20,537 bases of DNA from the IMG/VR virus record IMGVR_UViG_3300031787_001024, positions 1 to 20,537 of that record. One strand, written 5' to 3'. The stretch's first letter is position 1; each line of letters starts with the position of its first letter. The stretch is from a virus. The notes under the pieces were generated by a model, which was given only the letters and a program-made list of their open reading frames with translations, did no database searches and was not told where the DNA came from. Positions 1 through 8,361 of this stretch are shown piece by piece. Both the position numbers and the translations under genes were made by a program.

Positions 1-848
1 CACAAGACGCTTGGAGAATGGCGTTCGATAGATTTATCCCTGAAGGAGCGGTATTCTTTTTACCTGAGACAATACCAGGTTGGAAAGAAATGACAAAACC
101 TGTTCCATCAAGATTCTATTCGGCTCACTTCTGTTTTACTTTGGGACAATTCTCAAATGAAGTTCAACACAATCCTGAATATTATTTCCACGGTGAGGAG
201 ATTTCAATTGCTGCAAGAGCATATACTTGGGGATATGATTTATTCCACCCTCACATTCCTGTTGTTTATCACGAATACACTCGTAAGGGTAGAACAAAAC
301 AATGGGATGACGACAAAACTTGGGGAGATAAAAACAAACATTCACACCACACAAATAGAAAATTATTCGGTATGGATGGTGAAAAACAAGAAGGTCATGA
401 CGGACCTTTTGGATTCGGACCTGAAAGGACTTTGAGAGACTATGAAAGATATGCAGGTTTATTATTTGAAAAAAGAGCTGTGGACCAACATTGTTTGGAT
501 AAAAAATATCCACCAAGTCCATTAATTGAAGATGAAGAGGAATGGAAAAATAGTTTCTCTACAATTTATAAACATTGTATAGATGTTGGATATTCGAGTG
601 TTCCTGAAAAGGATTATGATTTTTGGGTTGTTGCATTTCATGGCCCGAACGATGAAACTATTTTCAGAAAAGACGCAGATAAAAATGAAATTGAGGGATT
701 CTTCAGAGACCCAGATAAATATTGTAAGGTTTGGAGAGAGTTCCCCACAACAGTACTCCCAAGTTATTGGGTCGTTTGGCCTCACTCAGAATCAAAGGGA
801 TGGTGTGATAGATTAACAGGACAACTAAATCACAATGTAGTTTCATGA
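1..848 (+). CDS. GlcNAc-transferase family glycosyltransferase (5'-truncated by window edge)
   Basis: The frame is open from base 3 to the TGA at 846-848, with five sense codons before the first visible ATG at 18, so the gene almost certainly begins upstream. The visible 282 residues match the UDP-GlcNAc:polypeptide transferase family (Pfam GlcNAc; Skp1 GlcNAc-transferase-like). The best segment, about residues 36-94 of the visible part, reads as an SRFYSAHFCF block, an HGEEISIAARAYTWGYD block and a PVVYHEYTR block, the usual order in the family. A later FGFGPERTLRDYERYAGL block is also typical. The last 100 or so residues (from about PPSPLIEDEEEW) look like a separate accessory region that I cannot assign. 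The protein would be cytoplasmic and move a sugar, probably GlcNAc, from a nucleotide-sugar donor. The acceptor is unknown. It is the first of five glycosyltransferase genes on this strand. Confidence 0.8.
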   Translation, partial: QDAWRMAFDRFIPEGAVFFLPETIPGWKEMTKPVPSRFYSAHFCFTLGQFSNEVQHNPEYYFHGEEISIAARAYTWGYDLFHPHIPVVYHEYTRKGRTKQWDDDKTWGDKNKHSHHTNRKLFGMDGEKQEGHDGPFGFGPERTLRDYERYAGLLFEKRAVDQHCLDKKYPPSPLIEDEEEWKNSFSTIYKHCIDVGYSSVPEKDYDFWVVAFHGPNDETIFRKDADKNEIEGFFRDPDKYCKVWREFPTTVLPSYWVVWPHSESKGWCDRLTGQLNHNVVS

Positions 849-849
849 T

Positions 850-1803
850 ATGAAAAGAAGATTGATAATACATCAACCTACAAATTTTTATAGTAACAAG
901 TACCGATATTATAATATTTTTTTTGATAATCTAATAAATAAACTATCTGAAATTCATGATGTTATTGTTGATAGATATCAAAAAAATGTACATAAAGGTC
1001 GAGTCAATATAGAGTTAGGATGGTATGATGACCAAGATTTTTATGTTGAAATGCAAGATTGTGAATTGATAATTGAAGATTATGATACAAAAGAAACTCA
1101 AGTTTTGAGTGTTGCGGATGATTTAACACCAGCGTCTTTGGATCTTCAATTCTACGACAACACAAAAAAAATATTTGTATCTCAATTTATTCGAGATAAA
1201 GTTTATCATCATGTTGCAAAGGAAAATCATCACAAATATTATCCTTGGATTTATTTCCCGTCCAATGAATATGATTTGGAAAAGTATTATCAGAAGAGAT
1301 TACAAACTGACCCTCAAGATAGTAGAATGTATTTTAGAGGGGAAACAGCGACAAGATCGATTTTACAACATTTTGATTCAAATGTATTTTATGGTGGAAG
1401 TCCTATTGGAGGATTCCATTCATATGTGAATGAATTGATGAATTTCAAATTAGGTTTGTCAGTAGCAGGGCGAGGTGAGATGTGTTATAGAGACGTAGAA
1501 TATATGGCACTGGGAGTTCCTTTCATCAGATTCCAATATACTACCGAATTCTTAGAACCTTTAGTCCCAAATTACCATTATGTTTCAGTTGAAAGACCTG
1601 ATGATTTGCGTGATTGGATGAATTTGGACAGACTTGGTGAAAAACACCATGTTGACATGATTGTTAAAAGGTACATGGAAGTAAAAGATGATATGGAGTT
1701 TTTGAATTTTGTTTCTAAAAATGCTCGTACTTATTATGAGAATTATTTGAGCCCCACCGCAAGTGTGGATTTTACAATTAAAACGATGGGATATGAAATT
1801 TAA
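850..1803 (+). CDS. putative glycosyltransferase (GT-B type, exostosin/CAP-like C-terminus)
   Basis: 317 residues, starting one base after the stop of the preceding glycosyltransferase, with no Shine-Dalgarno. No DxD motif of the GT-A type stands out. The informative part is residues 202-248: GLSVAGRGEMCYRDVEYMA, then LGVPFIRF, and a following NYHYVSV stretch. This is the pattern of the donor-binding half of GT-B enzymes of the exostosin/CAP59/GT90 kind, where a G-x-G-E-x-x-R-x-x-E-x-x-x-x-G-x-P block contacts the nucleotide sugar. The N-terminal half (residues 1-130) has alternating beta/alpha character but no motif I recognise. Its place inside a run of glycosyltransferases strengthens the call. 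The family assignment is from memory of motifs and the specific sugar and acceptor are unknown. It overlaps the next gene by 11 nt, suggesting translational coupling. Confidence 0.55.
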   Translation: MKRRLIIHQPTNFYSNKYRYYNIFFDNLINKLSEIHDVIVDRYQKNVHKGRVNIELGWYDDQDFYVEMQDCELIIEDYDTKETQVLSVADDLTPASLDLQFYDNTKKIFVSQFIRDKVYHHVAKENHHKYYPWIYFPSNEYDLEKYYQKRLQTDPQDSRMYFRGETATRSILQHFDSNVFYGGSPIGGFHSYVNELMNFKLGLSVAGRGEMCYRDVEYMALGVPFIRFQYTTEFLEPLVPNYHYVSVERPDDLRDWMNLDRLGEKHHVDMIVKRYMEVKDDMEFLNFVSKNARTYYENYLSPTASVDFTIKTMGYEI

Positions 1804-2542
1804 TGAAATTCCTAAATTTGTAATCAACTTGGAAACAAGACCAAATAATTTGGAAAATATCCGAAAAGAGATGGATTACATTGGTTGGGAATGGGAAAGG
1901 TTTGAAGCAGTGAACCGTGGGAACTACATGGGTTGTACACTTTCACATTTGGAGATAATTAAAATCGCAAAAGAAAGAGGATACAAAAGAGTAATGGCAA
2001 TAGAAGACGATTGTATTTTTATGCCATACGCTAAATCTCTTATAGAAAAAATAGAAGAACAAATTAGTGATATTGAATTTGGCGTTTTTAATGTTACTCC
2101 AACATTAAATAGACACATGAACGTAAGTGAAAAGTACGATACATTATTGGACTTGACTAACTTACCTCCCAAACAAAATGAAATTCACACTGAAACTTTC
2201 GCAACCAATATGATGATTTATGATGTTTCAGTTTATGATGAAATACCAAAAATTTCTGAAATTTCTTTTGGAGTTGGAGGAGACTTTTTCCATCCAATAG
2301 ATGGATACTTAGCAAAATTTATATACCCCAAATTTCAAAGTTATTGTCCAATATTACCGATTGCACCTCAAAGAAAATCTTACTCAGATGTTTCTCAGGG
2401 AATGTATAATAACTTTTATACTCAAACTTATAATTGGAATTCCTACTCACCTTACAAAATACCTGAAGAGTTTAGAAACGAGGACAACAACCAAAAAATA
2501 AAAGAGGGAAATACACACAAAGACTACTATTATGTCAGTTAA
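1793..2542 (+). CDS. GT25-family glycosyltransferase
   Basis: 249 residues from the ATG at 1793. An in-frame ATG at 1763 would add ten residues (MWILQLKRWD) lying deep inside the preceding gene. The 1793 start puts the typical GT25 N-terminus, KFVINLETRPNNLENI, at the beginning and is preferred. Family signs in order: the VINLETRP strand (residues 10-17), a GCTLSHLEIIK motif (48-58, the conserved Gly-Cys...Ser-His), and MAIEDDCIF (69-77), whose E-D-D is the likely metal and nucleotide-sugar binding acidic cluster. GT25 enzymes add galactose or glucose to LPS oligosaccharide in bacteria and to hydroxylysine in collagen. The acceptor here is unknown. The C-terminal half is less conserved, and its last residues are lysine- and tyrosine-rich. 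The gene overlaps its upstream neighbour by 11 nt and its downstream neighbour by 11 nt. Confidence 0.8.
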   Translation: MKFNEIPKFVINLETRPNNLENIRKEMDYIGWEWERFEAVNRGNYMGCTLSHLEIIKIAKERGYKRVMAIEDDCIFMPYAKSLIEKIEEQISDIEFGVFNVTPTLNRHMNVSEKYDTLLDLTNLPPKQNEIHTETFATNMMIYDVSVYDEIPKISEISFGVGGDFFHPIDGYLAKFIYPKFQSYCPILPIAPQRKSYSDVSQGMYNNFYTQTYNWNSYSPYKIPEEFRNEDNNQKIKEGNTHKDYYYVS

Positions 2543-3413
2543 ATTTATCACATCAATTTATAGTGATTTACATGGAACCGAATTCGGGGGAAGACCTGGA
2601 AGGTTAGGTCATTATAGAAATAGTCTATTGTCATTACTAAAAATGACGGACGCTGATTTTTTATGTTATACTTCAGACAGAGAAATCGAATCACTGAAAA
2701 ATTTTTTTTATAATGAGAACTCTGTCTCTTCAGAAAAGTTGAAATTTCAAGTCTATGACATTGGAAATACCAAATTCAAAGATTTGATAAACCAATATAA
2801 AAACATTGAGCAGACAAAACAAGGAGATAGATGTATAGAGGTGCAATACAGTAAATTCCATTTTTGGTGGAATGAAGATAAATCCTACGACTATTATTAT
2901 TGGATTGACGCTGGTTTATCTCATTGTGGATTGTTTGCAAACAAATACTTAGGGAAAGACAATTATTACAGACAAATGTTTGAGTGTAGTCTTTTCAACA
3001 ATCAAATGTTGTCGAATTTGATAAAGAAAACTGGAGATAAATTTTTAATCTTGGGAAAAGACAACCAAAGACATTTTTGGTCGGGTACTGTAAATCCAAA
3101 ATGGTATAATCAATATGATTCAAGTATTCATGTGGTTGGTGGTATATTTGGAGGTCATAGAGATAAGTGGGAAAATATTGTTAATCTTTTCGAGGGATAT
3201 GTCAAAAATATTATCGAAGAGGATAAAACAATTCCACATGAAGAAAATGTTATGTCTCTAATGTATTTCAACAATCAAGAACTTTTTGAAATATTGAAAT
3301 TTGACCATTGGTGGTGTAGGGATAATGCACCAAGAGAAATACCAGATAGTTTCTTTTTAAACTACACAAGTTTCAATAAATTATTTGAAGAATTAAACGA
3401 AATTTATGAATAA
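2532..3413 (+). CDS. HtrL/YibB (WlaTC)-like glycosyltransferase
   Basis: 293 residues. It begins with KFITSIYSDLHGTEFGGRPG, followed by a helical stretch and YYYWIDAGLSHCG (residues 122-133). The W-I-D-A-G block is the hallmark of the HtrL/YibB family, which includes WlaTC-type sugar transferases of lipooligosaccharide loci, where the Asp sits in the metal and donor site. Downstream are a VVGGIFGGHRDKW block (about residues 200-212) and an EENVMSLMYF acidic helix (about 237-246), also typical. The product is probably a cytoplasmic, GT-A-like glycosyltransferase with unknown donor and acceptor. It overlaps the GT25 gene by 11 nt and the next gene by 8 nt, so the run looks like one translationally coupled transcript. 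The same landmarks recur in the N-terminal half of the next gene, making the two a likely tandem paralogous pair. Confidence 0.65.
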   Translation: MSVKFITSIYSDLHGTEFGGRPGRLGHYRNSLLSLLKMTDADFLCYTSDREIESLKNFFYNENSVSSEKLKFQVYDIGNTKFKDLINQYKNIEQTKQGDRCIEVQYSKFHFWWNEDKSYDYYYWIDAGLSHCGLFANKYLGKDNYYRQMFECSLFNNQMLSNLIKKTGDKFLILGKDNQRHFWSGTVNPKWYNQYDSSIHVVGGIFGGHRDKWENIVNLFEGYVKNIIEEDKTIPHEENVMSLMYFNNQELFEILKFDHWWCRDNAPREIPDSFFLNYTSFNKLFEELNEIYE

Positions 3414-5082
3414 GATTACATTAGTAACAGGGATTTGGGATATTGGAAGAGGGGAATTAACTGAAGGTTGGAGTAGGTCATATCAACATTATTTGGATAA
3501 GTTTGAACAACTGTTAAAAGTTGAGGAAAATTTAATTATCTATGGTGATGAGGAGTTGAGAACATTTGTTAATGAAAGAAGGTCTCAAGAAAAAACACAA
3601 TTTATAGAAAGACCTTTGAAATGGTTTACCTCATCTGAGTTTTTTCCATTGATTCAAAAAATCCGAACAAACCCTGATTGGTATAATCAAGCAGGATGGT
3701 TAAAAGAATCGACACAATCTCGTTTGGAAAACTACAATCCATTGGTTATGTCCAAAATGTTTCTATTACATGATGCAAAAATAATGGATAGGTTTGATTC
3801 CGAATATTTGTTTTGGATTGATGGTGGACTAACTAATACAGTCCATCCAGGATATTTTACACACGACAAAGTTTTGGATAAACTTTCAAAATACATTTCC
3901 AAATTCTCGTTTATCTGTTTTCCTTATGATGCTGAAAAAGAAATTCATGGGTTTGAATATAATAAATTAAATTCGATTGCTAATAACAAAGTCAACAAAG
4001 TCGCCAGGGGTGGATTTTTCGGTGGTCCGAAACACACAATAAGTGATGTCAACTCAATTTATTATGGTTTGTTGAAAAGCACTTTAGATGAAGGATATAT
4101 GGGTACTGAAGAATCAATATTCAGTATTATGTGTTATAAACATTCTGATTTATTCAATTATTTCCAAATTGAATCAAATGGTTTAATTGGCAAGTTTTTT
4201 GAAGATTTGAAAAATGATGAACTTAGAGTTAAGAATGAAAGTTCTGTTCAAGTAACTAATAATTTGGACACCAATAAAGTTGGATTGTATGTTATTACGT
4301 TCAATAGTCCAAAACAATTTAAGACATTGATTGATTCGATGTTGGCGTATGACAAAGATTATATCAATAAAACAAACAAATTTTTGTTAGACAATTCGAG
4401 TGATTTATCAACTACCGAGGAATACTCTGAAATTTGTAGAGAATTTGGATTCGAACATATCAAAAAAGACAACTTAGGTATTTGTGGGGGAAGACAATGG
4501 ATTGCAGAACACTTTCAGAATGAAACTGATTTAGATTATTATTTATTTTTTGAAGATGATATGTTTTTCTACCCCAATGAAAGAAAGGTTTGTAGAAATG
4601 GATTCAGCAGATATGTTCCAAATTTATACACTAAATCATTAGAGGTAATAAAAAAAGAAAACTTGGATTTTTTGAAACTTAATTATTCTGAGTTTTATGG
4701 CGATAATGGAGTTCAATGGAGTTGGTACAATGTCCCTCAACACGTAAGAACAGAATTTTGGCCCGACAAACCAAGATTACCTGAATTGGGACTAGACCCC
4801 AATGCACCGAAAACAAGATTCACTGAAATCCTTTCTCATAGAGGATTACCTTACGCTAAAGGAGAAATTTACTATTGTAATTGGCCTCAAATTGTAAGTA
4901 GAGTTGGTAATCAAAAAATGTTTTTGGATACAACTTGGGCACATCCATTCGAACAAACATGGATGTCTCACATGTATCAGTTAGTTAAAAAAGATGAATT
5001 GAAACCTGGATTACTATTATTAACACCCACAGAACACGATAGATTCGAACATTACAACAGAGACCTTCGTAAAGAGTCATAA
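3406..5082 (+). CDS. two-domain glycosyltransferase: HtrL/WlaTC-like + GT2-like
   Basis: 558 residues, about twice its upstream neighbour, with two recognisable halves. N-terminal half (about 1-270): ITLVTGIWDIGRGEL start, LFWIDGGLTNTVHPG (135-149, WID motif), VARGGFFGGPKH (199-210) and TEESIFSIMCY (234-244). This is the same order of landmarks as in the HtrL/WlaTC-like gene just before it. C-terminal half (about 290-558): KVGLYVITFNSPKQF (291-305) is a GT2-style opening strand and YYLFFEDDMFF (378-388) carries an E-D-D acidic motif at 383-385 like the DxD of GT-A enzymes. A lysine- and asparagine-rich linker lies at about 270-290. The protein probably performs two successive sugar transfers. 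The GT2-like call for the second half rests on the opening strand and acidic motif only. The stop is 16 bases before the next gene. Confidence 0.7.
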   Translation: MNKITLVTGIWDIGRGELTEGWSRSYQHYLDKFEQLLKVEENLIIYGDEELRTFVNERRSQEKTQFIERPLKWFTSSEFFPLIQKIRTNPDWYNQAGWLKESTQSRLENYNPLVMSKMFLLHDAKIMDRFDSEYLFWIDGGLTNTVHPGYFTHDKVLDKLSKYISKFSFICFPYDAEKEIHGFEYNKLNSIANNKVNKVARGGFFGGPKHTISDVNSIYYGLLKSTLDEGYMGTEESIFSIMCYKHSDLFNYFQIESNGLIGKFFEDLKNDELRVKNESSVQVTNNLDTNKVGLYVITFNSPKQFKTLIDSMLAYDKDYINKTNKFLLDNSSDLSTTEEYSEICREFGFEHIKKDNLGICGGRQWIAEHFQNETDLDYYLFFEDDMFFYPNERKVCRNGFSRYVPNLYTKSLEVIKKENLDFLKLNYSEFYGDNGVQWSWYNVPQHVRTEFWPDKPRLPELGLDPNAPKTRFTEILSHRGLPYAKGEIYYCNWPQIVSRVGNQKMFLDTTWAHPFEQTWMSHMYQLVKKDELKPGLLLLTPTEHDRFEHYNRDLRKES

Positions 5083-5087
5083 CAGTA

Positions 5088-5095
5088 TATTTATT
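5088..5095 (+). promoter_or_regulatory. TATTTAT-type element before the 125-residue gene
   Basis: TATTTATT lies in the 16-nt gap between the last glycosyltransferase and the next gene, ending 3 bases before its ATG. It resembles the elements at 13205, 15206 and 19378 in core sequence and orientation. The spacing is too short for an ordinary promoter with a leader, so either transcripts here would be nearly leaderless or this copy is only a chance AT-rich match. Confidence 0.2.
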
Positions 5096-5098
5096 GTT

Positions 5099-5476
5099 AT
5101 GGAATTTTATATCAAAAAGAATGCAACATTGCCTGTGTTAAAAATGCAAGTTGTCAAAGACGGAAGAGCAGGTTTTCAAGAATTAATGGAAGATCTCGAG
5201 GTCTCAACAATATTTTTCACTATGGTGGATGTAGAAACAGGTATTCCCAAGATTGTCTCTGCTCCATGTCAAATAGTAAGTTTAATTCTTCCTGAAGGAG
5301 CTCCAACGGAATACTACATTTATTTTAAATTCACTTCAAGAGATACAAATACTGTAGGTCGATACGAAGGACAATTCTTAATCAGAAACGATGAGGGCAG
5401 TCTAATCCTTCCAATTAGAGAACAATTGTACATCAATGTTCAAGATAGTTTCATCTCTGAAACTGCTTGTTGTTAA
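5099..5476 (+). CDS. small phage protein of unknown function, probably virion-associated
   Basis: 125 residues, no signal peptide or membrane segment. The sequence is rich in predicted beta strands: FYIKKNATLPVLKMQVV, then STIFFTMVDVETGIPKIV, then TEYYIYFKFTSRDTNTVGRYEGQF, then SLILPIREQLYINV. This layout (a strand pair with an F-x-M-x-D-x-x-T-G turn and a later G-R-Y-x-G-x-F strand) resembles the Ig-like N-terminal domain of phage baseplate and tail-fibre proteins such as BppU, but the similarity is by pattern only. The C-terminus ends in Cys-Cys. There is no Shine-Dalgarno; the first in-frame ATG at 5099 is the only start that keeps the N-terminal strand. It lies between the glycosyltransferase run and the DNA polymerase, and no neighbour settles its role. 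A non-structural role is equally possible. Confidence 0.55.
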   Translation: MEFYIKKNATLPVLKMQVVKDGRAGFQELMEDLEVSTIFFTMVDVETGIPKIVSAPCQIVSLILPEGAPTEYYIYFKFTSRDTNTVGRYEGQFLIRNDEGSLILPIREQLYINVQDSFISETACC

Positions 5477-5501
5477 TTTGACAAGACACGAATTTCATTT
5501 A

Positions 5502-5509
5502 TATTTATA
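5502..5509 (+). promoter_or_regulatory. TATTTAT-type element in the DNA polymerase leader
   Basis: TATTTATA sits in the 95-nt gap before the DNA polymerase gene, 62 bases upstream of its ATG and directed toward it. It shares the TATTTAT core with the elements before the sheath and tube genes but lacks the extended CAWTA part. It is followed by a possible short leader ORF and a weak hairpin. It could be a promoter for the polymerase, but single AT-rich octamers are weak evidence. Confidence 0.3.
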
Positions 5510-5528
5510 CATGATGAGTAAGGTAAAC

Positions 5529-5544
5529 TTCACGTTAGTGTGAA
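5529..5544 (+). promoter_or_regulatory. small hairpin and possible 10-residue leader ORF upstream of the polymerase
   Basis: TTCAC (5529-5533) and GTGAA (5540-5544) can pair around a 6-base loop, 28 bases upstream of the polymerase ATG. A mini-ORF, MMSKVNFTLV, runs from 5511 to a TGA at 5541-5543 inside the right arm. T4 DNA polymerase represses its own mRNA through a hairpin operator near its start, so a leader structure is plausible here. The stem is only 5 bp and may be chance. Confidence 0.15.
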
Positions 5545-5571
5545 AGCCAATAAACCACTCGTGATATAGAT

Positions 5572-8361
5572 ATGTTTACTGAAAAAGAAATTGAATCGTT
5601 TCTACACGGAAACGACCCCGAAGAATTTATAGTCGCCATCGAGTTCGACTACGCTTCCAACTCCATTTACAAAATCAAAGAAATTCCTGGTAAAGGGAAA
5701 GAAATCCGAAAGGATACTTTCATTCCATTCGCATGGGTTGGAGACTTACGTGATATTAATTTTTATGGTGGGTCTAAAGCTTCTCAGAAAGAAGCTATGA
5801 CCAAACATGGAATTGTAATAGAAAAGTTAGAAACCTATGGAAACGAAAGATTAGAAAAAGGGATGACTTTCTTAGTCAAGTCTCTGAAAGGATACAGAGA
5901 ACTTGTACAATTTTTTAGAGAAGGTGGTTGTGACCCTTGGGGTGAAAGAACCAAAGAAAAAATCATGATTCTATCTCCTGTCGAACAATACTTAGTTCAG
6001 AAAGAAAAAAGATTGTTCAAAGGATTCGAAGATTATAATCAAGTAACCCGATTGGTATTTGACTTGGAAACGACTGCTCTTGAACCTAAAGACGGTCGTA
6101 TATTCATGATTGGAATTAAAACAAATAAAGGATTCCACAAAGTAATCGAGTGTATAGATGAATCTCAAGAACGAGGTGCTATAACAGAATTTTTTCGAAT
6201 AATCGATGAGTTAAAACCAAGTATAATTGGTGGATACAATTCAGCGAACTTTGACTGGCATTGGATATTTGAAAGATGTAAAACACTTGGACTTGACCCT
6301 AAAAAGATATGTAAATCTTTACACCCCCAACATTCTTTTACGAGAAAAGAAAGTATGTTGAAACTTGCAAATGAAGTTGAATCATATATACAAACTTCAA
6401 TTTGGGGGTATAACGTGATTGATATTATTCACGCTGTCCGAAGAGCACAAGCAATCAATTCAAGTATCAAATCTGCGGGTTTGAAGTATATTACTCAATA
6501 CATAAACGCACAAGCGGAAGACCGAGTGTATATTGACCATTTGGACATAGCAAGTTTATACAGTAACAAAGAGGAGTTTTGGTTAAACACACAGAACGGA
6601 AATTACAGAAAAGTTGGGGTCGACCCCAAAGTCGATAAGATTTGTGAGAGTCGAACTGATGTGTATCTTAAAACAACAGGCGATGATATTGTTGAACGAT
6701 ACTTGGATGATGACTTGGACGAAACTTTGAAAGTGGACCAAGAGTTCAATCAAGGTTCATTTCTTCTTGCTGCGATGATTCCAACTACCTATGAAAGAGT
6801 TTCAACCATGGGTACTGCAACTCTATGGAAGATGTTGATGATGGCGTGGTCTTATAAACATAATATTGCAATTCCTGCGAAAGAATCCAAGACTGACTTC
6901 GTTGGAGGTCTTTCAAGACTTCTTAAAGTTGGGTATAGCAAGGACGTACTCAAACTCGACTTCTCTTCTCTATACCCCTCAATTCAGTTGGTACACGATG
7001 TATTTCCTGACTGTGACGTAACAGGGGCAATGAAGGGAATGCTCAAATGGTTCCGTGACACACGTATCAAATACAAAAACTTGGCGGAACAATATTATGA
7101 GACAGACAAGAAAAAGTCTGAATCATATGGAAACAAACAACTTCCAATTAAAATCTTTATTAACTCCATGTTCGGTGCATTGTCAGCCCCTCAGGTTTAT
7201 GCTTGGGGTGACATGTACATGGGAGAACAAATTACTTGTACGGGAAGACAGTACCTCAGACAAATGATAAAATTTTTTATGGCGAAGGGTTATGTTCCCT
7301 TAGTAATGGATACAGACGGGGTGAACTTTTCAACTCCGACTGACGCAAAAGATAGAGTTTACATTGGTAGGGGTCTCAATTGGAAAGTTAAAGAGGGAAA
7401 AGAGTATAAAGGACCTGAGGCTGATGTTGCTGAGTACAACGACATATTCATGAGAGGTGAAATGGCTTTGGATACAGATGGTGTTTGGCCTTCTTGTATT
7501 AACTTGGCTCGTAAGAACTATGCGGTAATGGATGCTAAAGGAAAAATCAAACTCACAGGAAATAGTATCAAATCAAAAAAACTTCCAATATACATCGAAG
7601 AGTTTTTGGATAAAGGAATCAAAATGTTGTTACAAGGTGATGGGAAAGGATTTGTTGAGTATTATTACGAGTATCTACAAAAAATCTATGACAAGAAAAT
7701 TCCATTGTCCAAGATTGCTCAGAGAGCTAAAGTCAAACTTAGTCTTGATGAATACAGAAAAAGACTGACAACCAAAACCAAATCAGGCAATAGTATGTCA
7801 AGAATGGCTCACATGGAACTCGCTATTCAGGAGAAACTCAATGTCAATTTGGGAGATGTAATCATGTACGTGAATAATGGTACAAAAGCTTCCCAAGGAG
7901 ATGTTCAGAAAATGACAGTAAAACAATTAAAAGATTTGAATGCTCTCAATAAACTTGAGAATCCAAATGTTAAAGAAGTAACAGATGGTGTTATTGTTAA
8001 TTGTTACATGCTTGATAAAGATATATTGGACAACAACCCTGAATTGACTGGTGATTATAATGTACCAAGAGCAATTGTGACCTTCAATAAAAGAATTGAA
8101 CCTTTGATGGTTGTATTCCAAGATGAAGTAAGAAACGGATTGATTGTAAATGAACCTGATAAAAGGGGGATATTTACAACATCTCAATGTGAGTTAATTA
8201 ATGGGCATCCATTAGCTGATGGTGACCAAGATAAACTAAAAGAAGATGTTTTGGATATTACTGAAGCGGAACTTCAATATTGGGAAAGAAGAGGATTGAG
8301 TCCTTACTATATGTATGAATTGGCTGAAGAAGGTTGGGAAAACAAGCTTATGACTGTTTAA
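5572..8361 (+). CDS. 43: family B DNA polymerase, T4 gp43-like
   Basis: 929 residues, close to T4 gp43 (898). It replicates the phage genome with built-in 3'-5' proofreading. Exonuclease motifs: Exo I LVFDLETTAL with D164/E166, Exo II GGYNSANFDWHW with N223 and D228, and a likely Exo III around Y378-D384. Polymerase motifs: motif A KLDFSSLYPSI with catalytic D463 and the S-L-Y-P-S-I block, motif B KIFINSMFG with K527, N531 and G535, and motif C VMDTDG with D580 and D582. All catalytic carboxylates expected for both activities are present, and no intein or split interrupts the motifs. The start at 5572 has no Shine-Dalgarno. The 3' end overlaps the convergent minus-strand gene by 14 nt. The gene stands apart from other replication genes, between glycosyltransferases and virion genes. 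Confidence 0.97.
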   Translation: MFTEKEIESFLHGNDPEEFIVAIEFDYASNSIYKIKEIPGKGKEIRKDTFIPFAWVGDLRDINFYGGSKASQKEAMTKHGIVIEKLETYGNERLEKGMTFLVKSLKGYRELVQFFREGGCDPWGERTKEKIMILSPVEQYLVQKEKRLFKGFEDYNQVTRLVFDLETTALEPKDGRIFMIGIKTNKGFHKVIECIDESQERGAITEFFRIIDELKPSIIGGYNSANFDWHWIFERCKTLGLDPKKICKSLHPQHSFTRKESMLKLANEVESYIQTSIWGYNVIDIIHAVRRAQAINSSIKSAGLKYITQYINAQAEDRVYIDHLDIASLYSNKEEFWLNTQNGNYRKVGVDPKVDKICESRTDVYLKTTGDDIVERYLDDDLDETLKVDQEFNQGSFLLAAMIPTTYERVSTMGTATLWKMLMMAWSYKHNIAIPAKESKTDFVGGLSRLLKVGYSKDVLKLDFSSLYPSIQLVHDVFPDCDVTGAMKGMLKWFRDTRIKYKNLAEQYYETDKKKSESYGNKQLPIKIFINSMFGALSAPQVYAWGDMYMGEQITCTGRQYLRQMIKFFMAKGYVPLVMDTDGVNFSTPTDAKDRVYIGRGLNWKVKEGKEYKGPEADVAEYNDIFMRGEMALDTDGVWPSCINLARKNYAVMDAKGKIKLTGNSIKSKKLPIYIEEFLDKGIKMLLQGDGKGFVEYYYEYLQKIYDKKIPLSKIAQRAKVKLSLDEYRKRLTTKTKSGNSMSRMAHMELAIQEKLNVNLGDVIMYVNNGTKASQGDVQKMTVKQLKDLNALNKLENPNVKEVTDGVIVNCYMLDKDILDNNPELTGDYNVPRAIVTFNKRIEPLMVVFQDEVRNGLIVNEPDKRGIFTTSQCELINGHPLADGDQDKLKEDVLDITEAELQYWERRGLSPYYMYELAEEGWENKLMTV

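Noticed and set aside
136-2172. Several ORFs of 60-130 codons on either strand inside the glycosyltransferase genes
   Set aside because: Each lies wholly or almost wholly inside a longer gene with clear family motifs and has an unnatural composition; they are frame shadows.
5572-8361. Intein or split in the DNA polymerase
   Set aside because: Motifs A, B and C are contiguous at normal spacing and no splicing-junction residues or homing endonuclease segment were seen.
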